DNA of 64,000 bases from Microvirga soli (GCF_016734765.1 NZ_JAERQE010000001.1:310001-374000), one strand, 5' to 3'; counted from the first letter of the stretch, positions 52,804 through 60,984 are shown. Translations and numbers: made by a program. Notes: generated by a model from the sequence alone, not told the origin.

Positions 52804-53784
52804 ATGGCTATCAGGATCTTGGATCTCTTCTGTGGAGCAGGCGGTTCGAGTGCCGGGGCTAAGATGGCCGGCGCCAGAATCGTTGGCGGCATCGACATGG
52901 ACCCGATCGCGACCGCTACTTTTGCGGACAACTTTCGCCGCGCGGTCACCGAGACGAGGAGGCTCGACGAGAAAAGCCTTCCAGGGCGTCACTTGCTTGA
53001 GGGGTCAATTGATCTGCTACTTGCTTCCCCGGAATGTACGAATCATTCCCCTGCGAAGGGAGCCCGGGAGCGGGATGAGGCAAGCAAGAAGACGTCACAC
53101 TATGTGATCTCCTTCGCGGAGCGTCTGAGACCTCGCTGGATCGTCCTGGAAAACGTTGTCCAGCTTCGGAATTGGCATGGGTATTCTCCCCTTATCGAAG
53201 GGCTAGAGGATCTTGGATACAAAATCCGCCCCCAGATCCTTGACGCGGCCGAATTCGGCGTCCCTCAGACGCGCCGGCGCCTCTTCGTTATGGCAGATCT
53301 CGATGGTATGCCCCCAGAGATACGGTCGAGGACCAAAAAGCGCCCTTTCGCAAGGGACATCGTTCGCCTGGATGGCACATGGGAGGCGAGACCACTGCGG
53401 AGCGCCAACAGAGCTAGCGCGACGTTAGAACGTGCCGAACGGGGAATCGCCGCACTTGGCCCAGGCGTCCCATTCCTCATTGTCTATTATGGATCTGACG
53501 GATCCGGTGGCTGGCAACCTCTCGACCGCCCACTCAGAACTCTTACGACCTTGGACAGGTTCGGCCTTGTGACTTGGGAAGGCCGAGAGCCAATGCTCCG
53601 CATGCTCCAGGTTCCAGAGTTGAAGGCGGCAATGGGCCTGCCTGAGGCATTTCGCCTTGAGTACGGCAGCCGGAGGGACAAGATCAGGTTGATCGGCAAT
53701 GGGGTGGCGCCGCCAGTGATGCGCGCGGTCATCGAAGGGATGGCGGGCCAGCGCAAACAAGGGCGCAATTCTGTGAAGCTGTAG
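52804..53784 (+). CDS. C5 cytosine DNA methyltransferase
   Basis: This is a 326-residue modification enzyme. Motif I is LDLFCGAGGSSAGAKMAGA at residues 5-23. Motif IV carries the catalytic cysteine as LLASPECTNHSPAKG near 72-86, in place of the common PPCQ. Motif VI is WIVLENVVQLRNW, and motif VIII is GVPQTRRRLFVMAD. The C-terminal motif X, GNGVAPPVMRAV, completes it. It protects the host from the MORC/Z1/DUF4420 nucleases encoded divergently. Its target sequence cannot be read from the sequence; the variable region (about 200-240) is short. Confidence 0.93.
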   Translation: MAIRILDLFCGAGGSSAGAKMAGARIVGGIDMDPIATATFADNFRRAVTETRRLDEKSLPGRHLLEGSIDLLLASPECTNHSPAKGARERDEASKKTSHYVISFAERLRPRWIVLENVVQLRNWHGYSPLIEGLEDLGYKIRPQILDAAEFGVPQTRRRLFVMADLDGMPPEIRSRTKKRPFARDIVRLDGTWEARPLRSANRASATLERAERGIAALGPGVPFLIVYYGSDGSGGWQPLDRPLRTLTTLDRFGLVTWEGREPMLRMLQVPELKAAMGLPEAFRLEYGSRRDKIRLIGNGVAPPVMRAVIEGMAGQRKQGRNSVKL

Positions 53785-53961
53785 GAGGACGTGTACTTGG
53801 CATGGCCTGATGGGCCCAGCAACCTTCAGGGACGGAAGAATAAGCTTTCAGAGTGCGATCCAGCCTGTTGACCAATGAGCCATAAGACGTTGGTTGGACT
53901 AGGCTGAGCATGGTTTTTTCGCTTTGATGCTTGCATAGGAAACGTTCGAGGCACAGCCAGC

Positions 53962-54366
53962 TTGGCGAAGAAGCTCTCCCATACCGAATGCTTTGCTTAC
54001 TTCGGAACAAAACCACACAATGTGCAGTGGAGTTGGTCCGCGAAAAGCCCAGACGGAAAGACGGTAGTCGTTACCCTTTGGCAGGACATGTTCGAAAGGC
54101 GGGATGGACGGTTCATATATGAGCGTCCAGGTTTTAATCCGAGTGAACCTGATACTCGCCCAGGCTTTCGAGAACTCATGAAGAACTTGGAATGGGCGCG
54201 TGACCACTGTGATGGTCGTTTCAGGGTCATCGTCGGCATCGCAAAGGATCGGAATGCACGTCCACGTGCGATCAAGGAGTGCTTTCCGTCGGACAAGCTC
54301 GTGATGAAGTTGACGCATCTCGATACATTGATCGGTGCCTTCACGGCCGAAGCAGCAACGGATTGA
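53962..54366 (+). CDS. Conserved-looking hypothetical protein, unknown function
   Basis: This is a 134-residue frame started by TTG (MAKKLSHTECFAYFGTKPHN). The product looks globular, with a beta-rich first half (VQWSWSAKSPDGKTVVVTLW) and a helical centre (RPGFRELMKNLEWARDHCDG), then RFRVIVGIAKDRNARPRAIK. I recall similar proteins as unannotated neighbours of restriction genes but know no function. It lies between the methylase and the convergent nuclease-like gene; the 177-bp gap before it shows nothing. The ribosome site is weak. Confidence 0.6.
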   Translation: MAKKLSHTECFAYFGTKPHNVQWSWSAKSPDGKTVVVTLWQDMFERRDGRFIYERPGFNPSEPDTRPGFRELMKNLEWARDHCDGRFRVIVGIAKDRNARPRAIKECFPSDKLVMKLTHLDTLIGAFTAEAATD

Positions 54367-54462
54367 TATACCCCGTCCCCAAAAGCCTTGCCTCTAGCTG
54401 TTAGTGATTACCAAAAACCTTTATCAAGCAGAGTCGCCAGTAGCCTTCCCTATAGACCGTGT

Positions 54463-55251
54463 CTATTGGCGATCCTCTTCTGCATCCGTCGACCCGGAGG
54501 AAGTGGACAGTACCGTCGTCTCGACATACTTCAGCAATTGGTGCAGGGGGCGCCTAAGCTGTTCGATCTTCTCCCATGAAACGTCGCCACCTTCGAAAAT
54601 GGCCATCAAATTCTGATGGGGGATGAAGTATTGGCTCGGCGTCAATGATATAATTCCGCCATCGAAGAGATCTTTTTGCACGGTCCTTAGGTCGGAGCGC
54701 TTGAGCTCACCCCGGCGGGCGGGAAACCTGTTTGCCATAATGCGTAGCCATCGAGCCCACGCCCAAGCAAGGTTCAGCCCTCGGGTGACATTATCGAGAC
54801 CCTCGGCGGCATCGAGTTTGGCTCGTACGGACACCAACTCCCTCTCCAACTGAACTCGGTCCCGCACGTTAATTTCCCGAAGAGCTCGTGCATGTGCTTG
54901 ATCAGCCGAAACGTCCAGGAACCGGATCAGGAACAGGATAGAAGAATCTTCTCTCGAACCTATGGCTCTCGAAATCTCTTTGAAGCGCGTGACGCTACGC
55001 GCCTCATATGACGTATCGAACTGGTCGGTGCGCGGCGGCCGAACTCGATTGGCAATCTCTATGATGATCAATTTCGGCTTGGAAACCTCTTGTCCTGTCG
55101 GCCGGCCTTCAGACAGTTTCGCAACCAAGTCGAGCCTCATTCCCGGACGGATATCCAGATTGAGGGTAGAGGGCCTAACGTCTCGAGTTACCTCATAGCC
55201 GGCAGCGACATACTCTGAGATGATTGCATCTATCTGATCATTTTGGGTCAC
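54463..55251 (-). CDS. Hypothetical protein, possible restriction-endonuclease-like fold
   Basis: This is a 262-residue protein started by GTG. The first 90 residues show RLDLVAKLSEGRP followed by PKLIIIEIANRVRP, a D...E-I spacing that could form a PD-(D/E)XK-like core without the usual lysine. A charged helical part (LERELVSVRAKLDAAEGLDN) and a C-terminal region ending in an acidic tail follow. It starts 2 bp after the RusA-like stop, so both are one transcript. The nuclease idea is weak inference. Confidence 0.5.
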   Translation of the reverse strand: MTQNDQIDAIISEYVAAGYEVTRDVRPSTLNLDIRPGMRLDLVAKLSEGRPTGQEVSKPKLIIIEIANRVRPPRTDQFDTSYEARSVTRFKEISRAIGSREDSSILFLIRFLDVSADQAHARALREINVRDRVQLERELVSVRAKLDAAEGLDNVTRGLNLAWAWARWLRIMANRFPARRGELKRSDLRTVQKDLFDGGIISLTPSQYFIPHQNLMAIFEGGDVSWEKIEQLRRPLHQLLKYVETTVLSTSSGSTDAEEDRQ

Positions 55252-55253
55252 GA

Positions 55254-55709
55254 TTATATCGCCTTCGAGTGATCCGGTGGATCCTGCACGCGCACGTAGA
55301 TTGATGCCTGGGTATATTGCGCCTGCAAAAGGGCGCTGAACTCTCTGGAGGAGAGAGCGTTCCCGTGGAGAACGTTATGGAAGACGAGGTCGGTACGTTG
55401 ACTTGTGATCCTCTCAACCTCCCGGTCATCCCAGAGAATTCTCGTCCCTGCCTTTCGTCGGGATACCCCATTTCGACCATCAAGTGCGTCGAGGATAGCC
55501 TTGAGAATGTTGTCGACGTCCTTCCGACGATCAAGCCGCCTGAAATATCGTACGGTGATCGAGGTGGGACCTGGGATCATTACCCCTCCTGAATGACCAA
55601 GGACGCTGGCGTCATAGACGCGTCGACGCCAAGCTCTATAGGGATGAGTCCCGTACCTGTTTACGGAGATTGGCGACCCGGCAACGATGAAATGGTGGAG
55701 CGTTTTCAC
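55254..55709 (-). CDS. RusA-like Holliday junction resolvase
   Basis: The C-terminal 150 residues of a longer open frame fit RusA: HHFIVAGSPISVNRYGTHPY at the start, then ITVRYFRRLDRRKDVDNILK, where the acidic DVDN-K pattern forms the metal site, and LDALDGRNGVSRR...ILWDDREV with the second acidic pair. RusA-type enzymes cut Holliday junctions and are typical of prophages and islands. I set the start at GTG 55709, with no good ribosome site. A different frame on the same strand (55636-55863) overlaps it and also looks partly coding-like, so the 5' end is unsure. Confidence 0.6.
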   Translation of the reverse strand: MKTLHHFIVAGSPISVNRYGTHPYRAWRRRVYDASVLGHSGGVMIPGPTSITVRYFRRLDRRKDVDNILKAILDALDGRNGVSRRKAGTRILWDDREVERITSQRTDLVFHNVLHGNALSSREFSALLQAQYTQASIYVRVQDPPDHSKAI

Positions 55710-55828
55710 TGGAGAACAGCATGTACTTATTGACGCCCCGTCCATCGTACTTTTCCGCAATCGCCGCAAGGGCCCATGTAGCGTGTTGGTCGCGCACAAG
55801 TACCCAGCAACGCGCACTGCGTTCCAAG

Positions 55829-56450
55829 TCAGTGCTGCAATCGCCTCGCTGACAGAGCAACATCGATCATTCTTCGCGACATGTGCAAGGATCCTCCCGG
55901 CCACACCCCGGCAATTACTTTCATCTCCGCCTCGTCCAGGGGACGACCCAACGCGGGTCTAATCCCTGCTCGGCGATGATGCGATGACTAAGGGTCGGAA
56001 AATGCTGATATTTCGGCTCGGGAAAGTGAATTATCCGGCAATGGCCCCGCAGTGGTCCCGAGAGGCCGTCAAGCTAATTAGCGGTATTAACCAACTGAGA
56101 TGAGAAACATTACAGGGAGCCTGCACATGGGGATCGTGGAAGCGGCATGCTGTCTCCCGCTCCAGAAACGCAAGTAGTGCATCGTGCGCTCGTCGGTTAT
56201 AGCGGGAGGTGTCGACCTTCTCGATCTCATCCAGAATCACGCCCGGCCCTGCGATCCGGTACCCGGTGATGAGGGCGACCGGAAGATACGGCTCGCCCGT
56301 GGTCCACCGACGGGGTGTCCCCGCGAAGGCCCTGCCAGACACCCCGCAGCACGGAATGACATCGTGCAGCACCTTGAGCACATTGACGAGGCGGCGTGCG
56401 AAGCGTGATTTTCTGGATACTGGCGAGCCAACAAGGATGCTCGGAGGGAA
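55829..56450 (-). pseudogene. Decayed copy of the Lon-like AAA+ module
   Basis: Translated in pieces, this stretch matches residues about 327-534 of the AAA+ protein encoded at 58855-60459. The first part keeps SILVGSPVSRKSRFARRLVN where the intact copy has GSPGCGKS, so Walker A is destroyed, and it keeps ILDEIEKVDTSRYN. Near 56031-56090 it is interrupted by a stop and frame shifts. The match resumes as FPEPKYQHFPTLSHRIIAEQ and, in another frame, LDEAEMKVIAGVWPGGSLHM to a stop near 55829. It lies just downstream of the helical-domain/antitoxin-like gene, evidence of a former second unit. Confidence 0.8.
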
Positions 56451-56481
56451 GTAGCCTGGGTCGCACTGTCCGAAGGCTCCA

Positions 56482-57501
56482 TCACTCCGCGCTGTGGCTC
56501 CTTGCACAATCAAGAACTGCCTCCCGCCGCCCCGCCTGGAGGGCTTCCCATGGGCTGTCGCCGTCCAATGCACTGTCCGGTGTCAGGAACCATTCCAGTC
56601 GCATCCAGGAAGACCTGATCGGCATGACGGAGAGGATATTGCGCACGTGCAGGATTGTCGTCGGGTTTTTCAATTGAAACGCCGGGTAGACTGTACGGCC
56701 GTCCATGTCGACGGCGATCAGGTCGCCCCCTTCCGTGTACCGCCGCAACTCCGGAAGGCTCATGCCGAGCCAGTCGGCCACCAAGTCCTCTTCCAACACG
56801 CCGCCGGCCTTGCGGGTCAGCAACTGCTTGTACTCGGCAACGTCGCGATGCTGGATTGCATCGTCGCGGTAGTTCTGCCGCAGCAGCACCTTCGGTGGTG
56901 CCTCTCCGCTCAGGAATCGTACGATCGCCCGGCCGTGCCACAGGGCAGTGTCGACGGATGCTTCAAGGCGTTCCGGTCGAGGATGCCCCGACAGCGGCAC
57001 GAACGCGTCGTCGGCGGCAAGCGCGGCGAGCCAGCCCAGTGCCGTCCAGGCGAGCGTGAGATCCGCCAGTGTCGGCTCCGGTGACGTCTCGGCGGATACC
57101 GCGAGGGCGGTTGCCGCATTGCAGGCAAGCGTGATCATGCTCGCGCGCTGCCCGAGGGCTGCCCGGTAGACGCTGCACCGCAGCTTCCCCTCATGGTCAT
57201 CCTCGGGCAGCGCGAGCATCAGCAAGTAGATGCTCTGGGCTAGCTTCGCGCCAAAAACACTGGAAGCTTCCAAGTCGTTGAGCAGTTCCTGAAATGGGAG
57301 GAGCGCTTGGCGCTCTGGTGGCTCGAGCCGCTCAAGGCGGGCGATCTCGCCCTTGACCCAGGTAAGGACGTCCTCACGGATGCTGTCCTCGAAGAACGGC
57401 ATGAGGCGCAGCAGCTCGTCGGCGGATGGGAGTGCCCGCCCAGCCAGGATGTGGCCCTGGCGGGTGTTGTAGGCACGGACTTCAGTCGTTCGGACCGTCA
57501 T
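56482..57501 (-). CDS. Shared-helical-domain protein fused to an MbcA/ParS-type antitoxin-like domain
   Basis: This is a 339-residue protein. Residues about 15-215 are a helical domain shared with the two genes upstream (AGRALPSADELLRLMPFFED, then LRCSVYRAALGQRAS and ALGWLAALAADDA). Residues about 228-339 have an HTH-like part (VADWLGMSLPELRRYTEGGD, then DMDGRTVYPAFQL) and the toxin-binding helix pair SSWMRLEWFLTPDSALDG with SPWEALQAGRREAVLDCA, the pattern of Xre/MbcA/ParS antitoxins. No RES-type toxin gene is adjacent. The ATG overlaps the preceding gene stop by 4 bp. It may be a regulator or sensor of the cluster. Confidence 0.75.
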   Translation of the reverse strand: MTVRTTEVRAYNTRQGHILAGRALPSADELLRLMPFFEDSIREDVLTWVKGEIARLERLEPPERQALLPFQELLNDLEASSVFGAKLAQSIYLLMLALPEDDHEGKLRCSVYRAALGQRASMITLACNAATALAVSAETSPEPTLADLTLAWTALGWLAALAADDAFVPLSGHPRPERLEASVDTALWHGRAIVRFLSGEAPPKVLLRQNYRDDAIQHRDVAEYKQLLTRKAGGVLEEDLVADWLGMSLPELRRYTEGGDLIAVDMDGRTVYPAFQLKNPTTILHVRNILSVMPIRSSWMRLEWFLTPDSALDGDSPWEALQAGRREAVLDCARSHSAE

Positions 57502-58586
57502 GGGCCATCCCTCCGCGGACGCATACGCAAGAAATCGACGAGCGCCTGCCCGTGGTGTCGTGCGGTGTGTGCCGGCGCGTCGCAGCGGATGGGTCTCGGT
57601 TGCCCCACCAGTGCAGGGTCACATGCCGCCACCTCGGCCAGCCAGCCCAGCGCCGTGGCGATCAGTTGATAGTCGGCTTCGGCCAGCGATCCGGCCTCGG
57701 CTGAAACCAAGGCAAGTGAGACTGCCGTGCTCGCAACGTCGACTTTGGCCTCCCTCACCCCGAGCGCCGCCCGGTAATAGCTGCACCGAAGCCACCCCTC
57801 GTGATAGGCCGTGGGGAACGCGAGCATCAGACGATCAACGATTGGACGCAAATCCCACTGGGTTGAGGCTCGACTGCTTGCCACCTGTCGCAAGTGCCGG
57901 GCGTGATGGATGATCGACGCTTCGCAGTCATTCCAGTCGTCGGATTTGTATCCGTCACGTTCGATGCCACCCAGCAAGCGCCCGGCGTAGTGGCGCATGT
58001 CCTCGTGGAGGCTACCATTGAAGAACGGCATTCCGCGCATGAGCTCGACAGCCTCGGGCCATGCCCTTCCTACGAGAATGTCCCTCATGCGTTGCGGAGG
58101 ATCGTTCGCTTGCGGCGGAATGGAAGCCGGATGTCGTACGAGGCTATCGGCTTCCACGCGTGCCGCTTGGCGATCGGCACCCATGCCGGCATCCAGATCA
58201 GCCGACCCGCTGGGCGTCCGTCGGCTTTCCTCATCGGTCGGGAGTAGATGTGACCGGAGCCGGCTAAGATACACCCGGCAGCGGCGGTGATCGGTGAGCT
58301 CCCAAGGCGGTAGGGCATCCACCACTTGGAGAACGAGCCCGACCAAGCGCTCGTCAGTCGTGCGGGGATCCCTCGCGCCATCCCGCAACGAACGGAGGGC
58401 AACGAGGTATCGTGGACGGTTCCAGGTTGGGTCCGGCTCCTCCGCCTTTCGCCGCAACATGCGCTCCACCCAGATGCACATATCGGCGCGGATGCTGTCC
58501 CAGTAGAAAGGAAATCCGGCTTCGAGTTCCGAGGCTTTTGGGAGCCTTCGCCCCGCCCGAATGTCCCTAATGATTCTGCCGTTCAT
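57498..58586 (-). CDS. Protein with two copies of the shared helical domain
   Basis: This is a 362-residue protein of unknown function. Copy 1 (about 7-130) starts DIRAGRRLPKASELEAGFPF and reaches HRRCRVYLSRLRSHL. After a linker, copy 2 (about 168-355) starts DILVGRAWPEAVELMRGMPF and includes LRCSYYRAALGVREA and ALGWLAEVAACDPALVGQ. The copy 2 pattern is closest to that of the antitoxin-like gene that follows. No enzymatic motif or membrane segment is seen, so it is likely a binding or scaffold protein. It overlaps both neighbours by 4 bp. Confidence 0.72.
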   Translation of the reverse strand: MNGRIIRDIRAGRRLPKASELEAGFPFYWDSIRADMCIWVERMLRRKAEEPDPTWNRPRYLVALRSLRDGARDPRTTDERLVGLVLQVVDALPPWELTDHRRCRVYLSRLRSHLLPTDEESRRTPSGSADLDAGMGADRQAARVEADSLVRHPASIPPQANDPPQRMRDILVGRAWPEAVELMRGMPFFNGSLHEDMRHYAGRLLGGIERDGYKSDDWNDCEASIIHHARHLRQVASSRASTQWDLRPIVDRLMLAFPTAYHEGWLRCSYYRAALGVREAKVDVASTAVSLALVSAEAGSLAEADYQLIATALGWLAEVAACDPALVGQPRPIRCDAPAHTARHHGQALVDFLRMRPRRDGP

Positions 58587-58837
58587 GGAGCCTCCCTTAC
58601 GACACCCAAGGCCTGTTCCCCGTAAACTGCCCCCTCAGGCCCACTGGGACGCTGCGAGCATGACAGTGTCCGAGCGCATGGATAGGCCTCGGACATGATC
58701 CAGATGCCGGACGTGCGGCTCACGCATTCGGTCCCGGGGATCAGCAAATGCTCCGAAGCCGCGCCGACCAAGCAGGCTATCGGGAACCGCGCCTTGCTCC
58801 AGAAGTCCATGACCGGGCCATGCATTTTGTCCCCCAT
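58583..58837 (-). CDS. Possible small coupled gene, unknown function
   Basis: An 84-codon frame (start MGDKMHGPVMDFWSKARF) exactly fills the gap between the AAA+ gene and the two-domain gene: it opens 17 bp after one stop and its TGA overlaps the next ATG by 4 bp. A second ATG at 58828 has GGGGGA 4 bp upstream and may be the true start. The product has several cysteines and a hydrophobic stretch (FPIACLVGAASEHLLIPG). The coupled layout supports it; the composition does not decide. Confidence 0.45.
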   Translation of the reverse strand: MGDKMHGPVMDFWSKARFPIACLVGAASEHLLIPGTECVSRTSGIWIMSEAYPCARTLSCSQRPSGPEGAVYGEQALGVVREAP

Positions 58838-58854
58838 ACGCGCTGTGACCGAGG

Positions 58855-60459
58855 TCAGTGCCTCACGTCCCTGCTCGCCAGAATGACCTCGATCACCCTT
58901 CGCAGCTTGCGCAATGAACCGCCCGGCCATGCCTTCATCACGGCTTCGATTTCGATCCCGTCCAGCGAGCTGCCCCAGCGGCAATCCAGTCCTTGCTCGG
59001 CCAGGATGTCGGACATGACTTGGCGGGCGAGGATCGGGAGGTGCTCGCGGCCGGGCTCGGGAAACGGGACCACTCGGCAGCGGTCCCGGAGCGGGGCCGA
59101 AAGCCCCTCGAGGGAGTTAGCTGTCATCAGCCATGTGACATAGGAAAGGTCACATGGCGCCTGGACATAGGGATCGTGAAAGCGGGACGCTGTCTCCCGC
59201 TCCAGGAACGCCAGAAGTGCGTCATGGACCTGACCGTTGTGGCGGGAGGTCCCGACCTTCTCGATCTCGTCCAGGATCGCACCTGGTCCTGCCGCCTTGT
59301 AGCGGGTGATGAGGGCCATCGGGAGGGAGGGTTCGCCGGTCGACCATCGACGGGGAGTGCCGGCGAAGGAGCCATCGGAAACCCCACCGCATGGAATTAG
59401 GTCGTGAGGCAGATTGAGAACCTTCAGGAGGCGTGTCGCGAAGCGGGACTTGCCGCATCCAGGAGAGCCGACAAGGATAGTTGGGCGGATCTGGACATGT
59501 GAGCGGACCGCGACGTCCCGAAGGACATCGTCGATCACGTCTGCCGCATACGGGAACTCCGCCCTCAACGCTGCGCGAGCAGCTTGGAGATCAGGCATCG
59601 GGACCAGCGGCAAGGCCCTTCCGGTGAGCCCCTCGAGTTCCTTCGCGACCTTCTTCCCTTCCCCCGTATTCGCATTGCCGACGTGGCTGAAAATGACCAC
59701 TGATGTCGACATAGCGACTCCCGGGGACCCCATCGGGATCGAGTCGCTCGGGGTGTTTGCGGTTTCGCTCGCCGCCAGCTTTCCGCGTGCCGTCTCCTCG
59801 TCAGCGATGGCGGTGAGCAGTGCCTCGTGAGCTTGTTGTTCCACAAACTCGACGAGCAATCCCCCGTAGTGGTCAACCATTATCGCTGCCTCGGCCCGGG
59901 ATGTTACTCGGACCTCACGCCCGAGATAGGCGTATTCAGGATCGGACGTTGCGAAGAAGAGCCAACCCAGTGCGGCCTTGACCATTTTCAGGGCCGTCGC
60001 CGGCTCCCTCGAGTATGACTGCATCGCAAGAGCCATGAGGACGGCATCGCGAGCAAGTGCGAGCGCAGCGCGATGATCGCTAAGGTGCGCGAGATAGATC
60101 CGGCACCGCAGTCGCCAGGACTGGACACCATCCGGAAGACGGGGCGCAGCCTCCTCAAGGCTATCCGTGAGTGCCCTGACCTCATCTGCGCTTGGACTGA
60201 CGGTGAGTTGCTCCAGGCAGTTGAGGACTGCGGCGAAGTGGACGTGATTTGCCCTCTTCCGCAACCGAGGCATCAGCCGCTCGGCAAAAGCCTGCATGTC
60301 CTGCCGGATGTCGCCAGCAAGGAACGGCATCCCCTCGAGGAGTTCTTGCTCCGTCGGCAGGTGAAGGCCTGCTAAGGCGGCTTTCCGTCTCCGCTCGAAA
60401 TGCTTTCGATCACGATCTGGACTGCGGCCAGGATCTTGGGGTGGCATGTCTGCTGGCAT
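58855..60459 (-). CDS. Shared helical domain fused to a Lon-like AAA+ ATPase
   Basis: This is a 534-residue protein. Residues about 28-208 are the shared helical domain (AGLHLPTEQELLEGMPFLAG, then LRCRIYLAHLSDHRA and ALGWLFFATSDPEYA). After a linker, an AAA+ domain spans about 300-534. Walker A is GSPGCGKS at 331-338, GGVSDGSFAGTPRRWSTGEP resembles the Lon GGV.D region, and Walker B GAILDEIEKV lies at 393-402. Sensor 1 is TWLMTANSLEG and the arginine finger is PLRDRCRV. Unlike Lon there is no protease domain. AGGA precedes the ATG. It is likely the energy-using core of the cluster, possibly an unfoldase or remodeller; that role is inference. Confidence 0.8.
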   Translation of the reverse strand: MPADMPPQDPGRSPDRDRKHFERRRKAALAGLHLPTEQELLEGMPFLAGDIRQDMQAFAERLMPRLRKRANHVHFAAVLNCLEQLTVSPSADEVRALTDSLEEAAPRLPDGVQSWRLRCRIYLAHLSDHRAALALARDAVLMALAMQSYSREPATALKMVKAALGWLFFATSDPEYAYLGREVRVTSRAEAAIMVDHYGGLLVEFVEQQAHEALLTAIADEETARGKLAASETANTPSDSIPMGSPGVAMSTSVVIFSHVGNANTGEGKKVAKELEGLTGRALPLVPMPDLQAARAALRAEFPYAADVIDDVLRDVAVRSHVQIRPTILVGSPGCGKSRFATRLLKVLNLPHDLIPCGGVSDGSFAGTPRRWSTGEPSLPMALITRYKAAGPGAILDEIEKVGTSRHNGQVHDALLAFLERETASRFHDPYVQAPCDLSYVTWLMTANSLEGLSAPLRDRCRVVPFPEPGREHLPILARQVMSDILAEQGLDCRWGSSLDGIEIEAVMKAWPGGSLRKLRRVIEVILASRDVRH

Positions 60460-60474
60460 AAGAAATCCTGCTGA

Positions 60475-60822
60475 TCACGACGGCCTGATAGGGCCCAGCG
60501 GACTTCCGAGGCGGTACCAGCCCGCGAGGCCCCTTACCCAACCTTGCTGTTCAGCGAAGATCCAAAGATCCGGCATCTCCCTGAGGGTTTCGCCCTTTGG
60601 AAGGAACAGATCGTCAGTCGAGTCGGCCATGATCCTTAGGGATGGCGTGTCTTTGATCTCGATGCTCCAATTGTTGAGGATAGGAGCCTCAATCAGTTCC
60701 TGGGCAGTGGGTCCATGCCCATCCTGAATTGCTCGGAGAACTGCGCTGAGGTGTTCGAGCCCGTCGATCAGCCGGGCGACGGCGTCCCGGCCCAGGATCC
60801 GATCCTTGAGGATTACGAACAT
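60475..60822 (-). CDS. Small paralogue 2, DUF6634-like
   Basis: This is a 115-residue protein (start MFVILKDRILGRDAVARLID). It shares with the next gene upstream the pattern L.HLSAVLRAIQDGHGPTAQ, then EAPILNNW, a central beta-rich part, and a C-terminal DLWIFAEQQGWVRGLAGWYR. I associate this layout with DUF6634, small proteins of unknown function in alphaproteobacterial islands, but cannot check. The start at 60822 was chosen by alignment with the paralogue. It precedes the AAA+ gene by 15 bp. Confidence 0.72.
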   Translation of the reverse strand: MFVILKDRILGRDAVARLIDGLEHLSAVLRAIQDGHGPTAQELIEAPILNNWSIEIKDTPSLRIMADSTDDLFLPKGETLREMPDLWIFAEQQGWVRGLAGWYRLGSPLGPIRPS

Positions 60823-60984
60823 CAAGTCCCTCCTATGGTCTGAAGCGGCATCTGCCGACAAAGATGTGCGGGACGGCTGGGGACAGCCGTGCCGTGTGCT
60901 CACTCGTCGGGACGATGAACCAGGGCTTCGTGCGCTGAGACGAGTGGCTCCCAGCGGAGCGGGCGCACCCGTCCACCCAATGTT

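Noticed and set aside
55687..55962. 91-codon plus-strand frame over the RusA start and decayed AAA+ copy
   Set aside because: The opposite strand is explained by the pseudogene and the resolvase; no domain or ribosome site supports this frame.
56031..56573. Reading 56031-56573 as an intact 180-residue ATPase
   Set aside because: The first 40 residues are unrelated to the intact copy, Walker A is destroyed, and the remaining half of the domain is out of frame further down.
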